Origin: Polyodon spathula
Lineage: Eukaryota > Chordata > Actinopteri > Acipenseriformes > Polyodontidae
Reading direction: 5' to 3'
Length of the DNA stretch: 64,000 bases
Assembly (NCBI RefSeq): GCF_017654505.1
Contig: NC_054534.1
Location: 24,696,689-24,760,688 of the forward strand
Below, piece after piece: positions 58,203-64,000 of this stretch. The translations under genes were made by a program, and so were the position numbers. Under the pieces are notes generated by a model. It did not search any database and was not told the origin of the DNA. It was given only the letters and a program-made list of their open reading frames with translations. Every line of letters begins with the position of its first letter. The stretch's first letter is position 1.

Positions 58203-58923
58203 TGTGGCAAAGTGGCTAGTGGAGGGGAACAGGTGTAGCGGTGATGTGATGCAGGAGTGACAAGCAGACAACAGTTTCCAGTGAAAAGGTGCTTTTATTT
58301 ATAATTCAGGTCTGGTGACCGTAAAATAATAAATCCCCGTCTATACACAACAATGTGTAAAGCGCGGGGATAACAAAAACAGGGCACAGTACCGAACAAA
58401 AAATGAACACACGGTCACCAGTCCTGGGTGAGTGCAGACGTGAGGGTGCGTGGTGAATACACGGATACGGTGGTGTGCAGGGGTGCTCCGGACAGTGCTG
58501 ACCTTTTGCGACAGCTCCGGAGTAGTGCTCTAACTGTCTACAGTGAAACAAACACAGACAGTTAATAAACAAACACAACACGTATATCACAAAAACACTG
58601 CAAGTTCCACTCTCGCTCCTTCTTTCTCCAAACATTCTACCCAAACGAAGGAAAAGATCAGCGTTACCCTGGACCCTATATGTAATCCCGCATGATATCT
58701 AGGTAAACGGTTGCAGCTGCCTTATTACTTGCAGCTGCCTCTTGTTTACCTTTCAAATCAATACGGTCTACAACAGAGTCTCGCTTCCATCCAGGCTGAC
58801 CCACTTCCCTGACCCGGAAACGAACTGTCAGGCCAGCCCGTCCAGATATTTCTCTTCTCGTTCTTTAGCACCCTCACAAGTCGGGAGGAAGATTCATCAC
58901 CAGAACTCATATTTCTGTCACAT
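58203..58923 (-). mobile_element. Solo-LTR-like repeat, diverged relative
   Basis: On the minus strand it runs from TGTGACAGAAATATGAG to CCACTTTGCCACA, again TG...CA, with an AATAAA at about 58295. Near-match 5-bp flanks (tgcat at 58198-58202, tgtat at 58924-58928) suggest a worn target duplication. Shared landmarks with 27990-28644 are a start with TGTGACAG, a cctcccgact tract then gtgagggtgct, gagctgtcgc and a common 3' side (catcac..ctacacctgt). Confidence 0.58.
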
Positions 58924-59107
58924 GTATATATAAGCTGAATTGTATAATTTAGTTGATTCTTCATTTGTATGTCATCGAGTGTACTTTTCATGCTAATAAC
59001 GTATAAGGAATAGTATCTGAACTTTCTCTGCTGCACATACAATATAAGAACATAAGAAAGTTTACAAACGAGAGGAGGCCATTCGGCCCTTCTTGCTCGT
59101 TTGGTTG

Positions 59108-59686
59108 TTAGTAGCTTATTGATTCCAAAATCTCATCAAGCAGCTTCTTGAAGGATCCCAGGGTGTCAGCTTCAACAACATTACTGGGGAGTTGGTTCCA
59201 GACCCTCACTATTCTCTGTGTAAAAAAATGCCTCCTATTTTCTGTTCTGAATGCCCCTTTGTCTAATCTCCATTTGTGACCCCTGGTCCTTTTTTCTTTT
59301 TTAAGGTCGAAAAAGTCCCTTGGGTCGACATTGTCAATACCTTTTAGAATTTTAAATGCTTGAATTAGGTCGCCGCGTAGTCTTCTTTGTTCAAGACTGA
59401 ATAGATTCAATTCTTTTAGCCTGTCTGCATATGACATTCCTTTTAAACCTGGAATAATTCTGGTTGCTCTTCTTTGCACTCTTTCTAGAGCAGTAATATC
59501 TTTTTTATAGCAAGGTGACCAGAACTGAACACAATATTCAAGATGAGGTCTTACTAATGCATTGTACAGTTTTAACATTACTTCCCTTGATTGAAATTCA
59601 ACACATTTCACAATGCATCTGAGCATCTTGTTGGCCTTTTTTACAGCTTCCCCACATTGTCTAGATGAAGACATTTCGGTATACAA
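59108..59686 (-). pseudogene. CR1 ORF2, C-terminal part
   Basis: One open frame of 192 codons with LYNALVRPHLEYCVQFWSP, ERVQRRATRIIPGL, LNLFSLEQRRLRGDLIQAF and VRVWNQLPSNVVEA, the classic CR1 C terminus after the RT. It overlaps the RT frame by 26 bp in another frame, marking a frameshift between them near 59670. Confidence 0.92.
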
Positions 59687-60344
59687 AAACTCCTAGGTCT
59701 TTTTCATAGATTCCTTCTCCAATTTCAGTATCTCCCATATGATATTTATAATGCACATTTTTATTTCCTGTGTGCAGAACCTTACACTTTTCTCTATTAA
59801 ATGTCATTTGCCATGTGTCTGCCCAGTTCTGAATCTTGTCTAGATCATTTTGAATGACCTTTGCTGCTGCAACAGTATTTGCCACTCCTCCTATTTTTGT
59901 GTCGTCTGCAAATTTAACAAGTTTGTTTACTATACCAGAATCTAAATCATTAATGTAGATTAGGAATAGCAGAGGACCTAATATTGATCCCTGTGGTACA
60001 CCACTGGTTACCACACTCCATTCTGAGGTTTCTCCTCTAATCAGTACTTTTTGTTTTCTATATGTTAACCTCTCCCTAATCCATGTACATGTGTTTCCTT
60101 GAATCCCTACTGCGTTCAGTTTGAGAATTAATCTTTTGTGCGGGACTTTGTCAAAGGCTTTCTGGAAATCTAAATAAACCATGTCATATGCTTTGCAATT
60201 ATCCATTATCAATGTTGCATACTCAAAAAAATTAAGCAAGTTAGTTAGACATGATCTCCCTTTCCTAAAACCATGTTGGCTGTCTCCCAGGACACTGTTA
60301 CCATATAGGTAATTTTCCATTTTGGATCTTATTATAGTTTCCAT
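59661..60344 (-). pseudogene. CR1 ORF2, reverse transcriptase part
   Basis: The open frame carries QHGFRKGRSCLTNLL, VYLDFQKAFDKVPHKRL, SGVPQGSILGPLLFLIYIND and KFADDTKIGG; F-ADD is the catalytic box (usual Y/F-x-DD). RT block 0-1 upstream lies in a broken frame (60345-60600). Confidence 0.93.
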
Positions 60345-60588
60345 AAGTTTGCATATAATAGAAGTCAGGCTTATTGGTCTGTAGTTACCTGGTTCAGTTT
60401 TGTTTTCCTTTTTGTGGATCAGTATTATGTTTGCAATTTTTCGGTCTGTCGGTACAACCCCTGTGTCAGAGACTGTTGCATGATCTTGGTTAGCGGTTTG
60501 TAAATAACTTCTTTCATTTCTTTGAGTACTATTGGGAGGATCTCATCCGGCCCAGGGGATTTGTTTATTTTAAGAGCTCCTAGTCCCT

Positions 60589-60843
60589 TTAACACTTCTG
60601 CCTGGTTATGCTAAAGTTATTTAAAACTGGATAGGAACTGGATGACATGTGGGGCATGTTGTCAGTATCCTCCTTTGTAAAAACTTGTGAAAAGTAATCA
60701 TTTAATATATTTGCTATTTTTTTTTCTTCATCTACGATTTTGCCATTTGTATCTCTCAGACATTTAATCATCCTCTTTGAATGTTCTCTTGCTGTTGTAA
60801 TATTGGAAAAACATTTTGGAATTGGTTTTAGCTCCCTTAGCAA
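60589..60843 (-). pseudogene. CR1 ORF2, linker between endonuclease and RT
   Basis: The 84-codon frame has FSNITTAREHSKRMIKCLRD and IANILNDYFSQVFTKED, which are standard linker motifs of CR1/L2-type ORF2. It is separated by frameshifts from both neighbours. Confidence 0.75.
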
Positions 60844-61099
60844 TGTTCATTTCTATTTCTCTCTTGGCCTTTCTAACTTCCTTTTTTGACTTGTGTTTGC
60901 AGTTCTGTGTACTCTTTCTGTGTACTTTCTTTTTGGTCTTTTTTAATGCTCTGTAAAGTGCCTTTTTTCGCTAAATATTTTTTTAAATTGATTTATTAAA
61001 CCATTTTGGCAATTTAGTTTTACATTTAAATTTGTCTACTTTAGGGATGTAATTGTTTTGTGCTTCTAGTACTGCATTTTTAAAGAACAGCCATCCTTT

Positions 61100-61774
61100 T
61101 TATGTGAATGTTTTCTCTATTTTACTCCAATCTACTTCTGTTAGTCTCTGTTTCATACTTTCATAGTTTGCTTTTCTAAAATTGTAAACTTTAGCTTTAG
61201 TCATTACTTTTGGGGTTTTAAAAAGCACTTCAAATGAGACCATGTTGTGGTCTGAGTTTGCTAGTGGTTCTCTGACCTCTGTTTTAGTTATTCTGTCTTT
61301 GTTATTTGAAAAGACTAAATCAAGGCATGCCTCCCCTCTAGTCGGTGCCTTGACAAATTGTGTTAGGAAGCAGTCATTTGTCATTTCCACCATTTCAATT
61401 TCATCCGTCGTGCTCCCTACCGGGTTTTCCCATTTTATATGGGGGAAGTTGAAATCTCCCATTTGTATGGCTTCTCCTTTGCTACACGCATTTCTAATGT
61501 CATTGTATAACAGATTATTTTGCTCACCATCTGAATCTGGCGGTCTATAGCATGCTCCTATTATTATGCCCTTTGAATTTCTGTCTATTATTCTGACCCA
61601 TATTGATTCGGCTTTATTTTCTTTGTCCAGGTTTAACACCTGGGCTTCAAGACTGTATAGCGCTACTCCTCCTCCTCTTCTGTCCTGCCTGTCTTTCCTA
61701 TACAGTGTATACCCACAAATATTATATTTGTCCCCATCACTCTCAGACAACCAAGTTTCTGTAACACCTATCAC
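61100..61774 (-). pseudogene. CR1 ORF2, AP-like endonuclease part
   Basis: The open frame of 224 codons begins MIGVTETWLSESDG (catalytic Glu in TETWL), then YRKDRQDRRGGGVALYS, IGACYRPP, QMGDFNFPHIKW (Asp/Asn of GDFN) and SDHNMVSFEV (His of SDH). All four endonuclease motifs are present. The frame continues upstream to about 61860 as LNTRSIRNKTLELEATAL across a stop. Confidence 0.92.
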
Positions 61775-62103
61775 ATCATAGTTACTTATTAGTGCAGTAG
61801 CTTCAAGTTCTAAAGTTTTGTTTCTGATACTTCTAGTGTTTAGATAAATACATTTAATGGTTGTCTTACCTGAGTTGTTGTCTTTGTTTTGATGTGGTCT
61901 CCCTTCTGTTTTTTTGTTGATTTCTCCCCCCTTCCTTTCTAGTTTAAATGCTTCTGAACCTGCTCGAGGATCTTTTCTCCAAGTAGACTGGTTCCATTTT
62001 TATTTAAGTGCAGTCCATCTTTCTGGTTTGTTGTTATTTTCTTATCGAGTGGCTGTGTATACAGACGTGTACTGTTTGGTTACTTTAATATAGGCTGTGG
62101 ATT

Positions 62104-62254
62104 CCTCTGCCACCCTAAGCCCTCCCTACCCGGGAAGCGCTTGGCCAATTGTAACGGCTGGTTGTGACATAGCCTGGACTTGAACCTGCGATCCCCAGGC
62201 TAGAGGGCACATCCGCATGGAGCGCCTTTGCTGGATGCGCCACTCGGGAGCCCC
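62104..62254 (-). mobile_element. tRNA-derived SINE
   Basis: On the minus strand it begins ggggctcccgagtggcgcat with box A-like GAGTGGCGCATCC and box B-like GGTTCAAGTCC near 62185, then the family body caattggccaagcgctt and tail gggagggcttagggtggcag. It is the closest to a tRNA of the three copies. It sits just beyond the truncated 5' end of the CR1 element. Confidence 0.82.
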
Positions 62255-63373
62255 AGAAGGTGACATTTCTGTTGATGAAACGTCACTTGTGAGGAATCTT
62301 GGAATGCAGAGAAAGGTGCAAAAATTCCTGTTCTCCACAAAACCACCTTATAAAGATGAGAAGGAGGGTTAACAGTTGTGGCTGTTGTTGGTAAAATCCT
62401 GTCTAACAGATCCTATCAGTTAGGTATGAAACTAATATATAAGATTCTTTAGTCTCAGTGAAGGTTAACATAGCTTATTTTTGTATATTTAGGATTCATT
62501 ACTTCATACAGGTAAAACTTTAATAAACTAAATAAACTGTTGTAATGCCTTTTATGTTATACTTTATTTACCCTTAAAGAGTCTAACTGATTTACATTTA
62601 ATAAGGGCAGCTTACAAAATATCAGACACAAGATAATCTACTCCATTTGATTCAAATTATCAAAAAAAAAAAAAAAAACAGTAGTGAAAGCTATATGCCT
62701 CAGGTTTTAGTTGAGAGAACTCTCTGTATTTCTTTACACACTTATTTTTATTTAGCACTTAGTGTTATATTGTTCATTGAACAGTACTGTCTATGACTCA
62801 AAGTCTTTGATGCAACAAAATAAATATATTCAGGCTCGCTACATGGTTATAGTATTATTTAAATTCCTTGGAAATGTCTTGCATCCTGATTAGCTGCTGA
62901 CATTGCAATCCCATATTGATAAAAGAGGACAACCAATGGCATGGATCCGATTTCATTCCAACTGGAATGATATCAACTTCTTAAGCGCAATAACACAGTG
63001 AAAGGCATGCATGGGTTGTACCGATACAATCCATTTCTCCGGTGGCTGAGTTTACAACCGTGTGTGTTATTGTTTGCACATAGTATAGAACATGCACATA
63101 TATCAGCATGTCAGGGGCTTTCTAAGAAGACACGGTTCCTTTGTCCTCGATTTAGCTTTTACAGTTTGCATTACCATTAAATTCAATGCAATTCAATAAA
63201 CTTTTTAGCAAGAAAGGAAGCTGAGAGAATTATAAAGTCATAATAAACAGGTGAATGTGGTGAAATGCTTATTTGGAAATAACACATAGCCAAATGTTAA
63301 TTGAGTTGGGTCTATAGCTCCAACGGCAACCTTTGGGATTGATCACTAAGTTCTAAAAAAAACTGTGGAAATG

Positions 63374-63418
<45 letters not shown>

Positions 63419-64000
63419 GGTGACACTTTCTATGGCAAAAAGACACCTTAACAAGCACAGCCTGCTCGTTTAGCAACACTATTTTATCACACTATAAAAC
63501 AAGGGCTCATTTTCCATTATTATTTAGAAACCTATATTTAAAATATATTTCTCTGTATTTGTTTAATTGGCAGTAGTGTTATTGTATTTTCTTCTGCAAA
63601 ATTCCTAATGGATGAAGGTTTTTGTTTGTACCGGTAAAATAGCTCGATAGCATTTTTTTTCTTTTCATTTTCACAGTTATTGATTACGCATTGCACATAA
63701 ACCCTATGGGATAATACCCTTTATTTTTAACAGATGTTACAAATCACATTGCTCATTTTAAAAACTCTGTAATGCTGTTGCTATAAATTACACTGTACAG
63801 CAGAATTATTTCTAGTCAACTGGTCTGCATTTTAATATGTTTTGCAGCTCACTGCTCACAGTTTTTTGTCAGTGTATACCTCCTCTGCATCTTTCATTCA
63901 ATATGTAACAGACTTCATTAACATTAAGATATCATTAACAGCCCAATGTTGCTGATGACCATTGCCAGAAGCAACTGTTGTACTATCAATGCCTTAAAGG
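62255..64000. other. No recognised gene
   Basis: AT-rich intergenic DNA with an A run near 62661 and a (GT)n/T run at about 63373-63412. No gene or repeat family recognised. Confidence 0.4.

Larger units (their letters stand above)
59043..62050 (-). mobile_element. CR1-family LINE, 5'-truncated
   Basis: On the minus strand the order is: the end of ORF1, an endonuclease domain, reverse transcriptase, the CR1 C-terminal region, then a short 3' UTR ending in ttcttatgttcttatattg near 59043. The end of ORF1 is visible as DGLHLNKNGTSLLGEKILEQ near 61950-62020, the last block of the SGNH/esterase domain of CR1 ORF1. Frameshifts and stops occur between 60345 and 61099, so the copy is inactive. Full-length CR1 is about 4.5-5 kb. 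Confidence 0.9.

Noticed and set aside
17154..64000. Possible MAN2A1 exons, expected as the next gene from mammalian order
   Set aside because: No GH38 mannosidase motifs were found on either strand in the ORFs read; the gene is probably further right.

Overview
The window is vertebrate nuclear DNA from a ray-finned fish: AT-rich, intron-rich and crowded with transposons. A CR1 LINE whose 3' end carries the phrase gaggaggccattcggccc, a tRNA-derived SINE family, several Tc1 copies and a Gmr1-type Ty3/gypsy element suggest a non-teleost fish such as a sturgeon or paddlefish. That host assignment is an inference from recalled repeat families. No bacterial genes, CRISPR array or rRNA were seen.

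Genes are confined to the left quarter. On the minus strand, exon 1 (3305-3551) and exon 2 (331-373) of SLC25A46, a mitochondrial outer-membrane solute-carrier-like protein, splice in frame, and the gene runs off the left edge. On the plus strand, starting about 1.5 kb from the SLC25A46 start codon and pointing away from it, is a gene recognised as TMEM232, with eight exons between 5072 and about 17153. The head-to-head order matches the order recalled for mammals. Exon 10173-10332 has two in-frame stops in the frame that resembles TMEM232, so this copy may be decaying.

TMEM232 introns hold a TA-rich MITE (5796-5990), a piggyBac-type MITE flanked by TTAA (9631-9860) and a decayed Harbinger element with a MYB-like ORF (about 13974-16095). 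A Tc1 element (799-2421) sits in SLC25A46 intron 1.

From about 17.2 kb to the end I see no host gene, so the rest resembles a gene desert. In order it holds: a Harbinger transposase remnant (19177-19730), a truncated Tc1 (21440-22620), a composite repeat with an L2-like tail (25470-26005, again at 30770-31215), a Tigger/pogo element (26586-27283), a solo-LTR-like repeat (27990-28644, partial copy 42275-42730, distant relative 58203-58923), SINEs (35750-35990, 40797-40885, 62104-62254), a second Tigger-type element (43152-43749), the 3' part of a non-LTR retrotransposon (43828-44520), a hAT element with a perfect 8-bp target duplication (46370-48711), a Tc1 with both ends (49297-50872), a nearly full Ty3/gypsy element with an intact 1506-codon gag-pol ORF (51649-57198), and a CR1 LINE (59043-62050).

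The most notable items are the gypsy element, whose integrase lies before reverse transcriptase (Gmr1-type order) and whose pol ORF ends inside the LTR; the apparent decay of TMEM232; and several near-perfect hairpins, above all 51362-51453.
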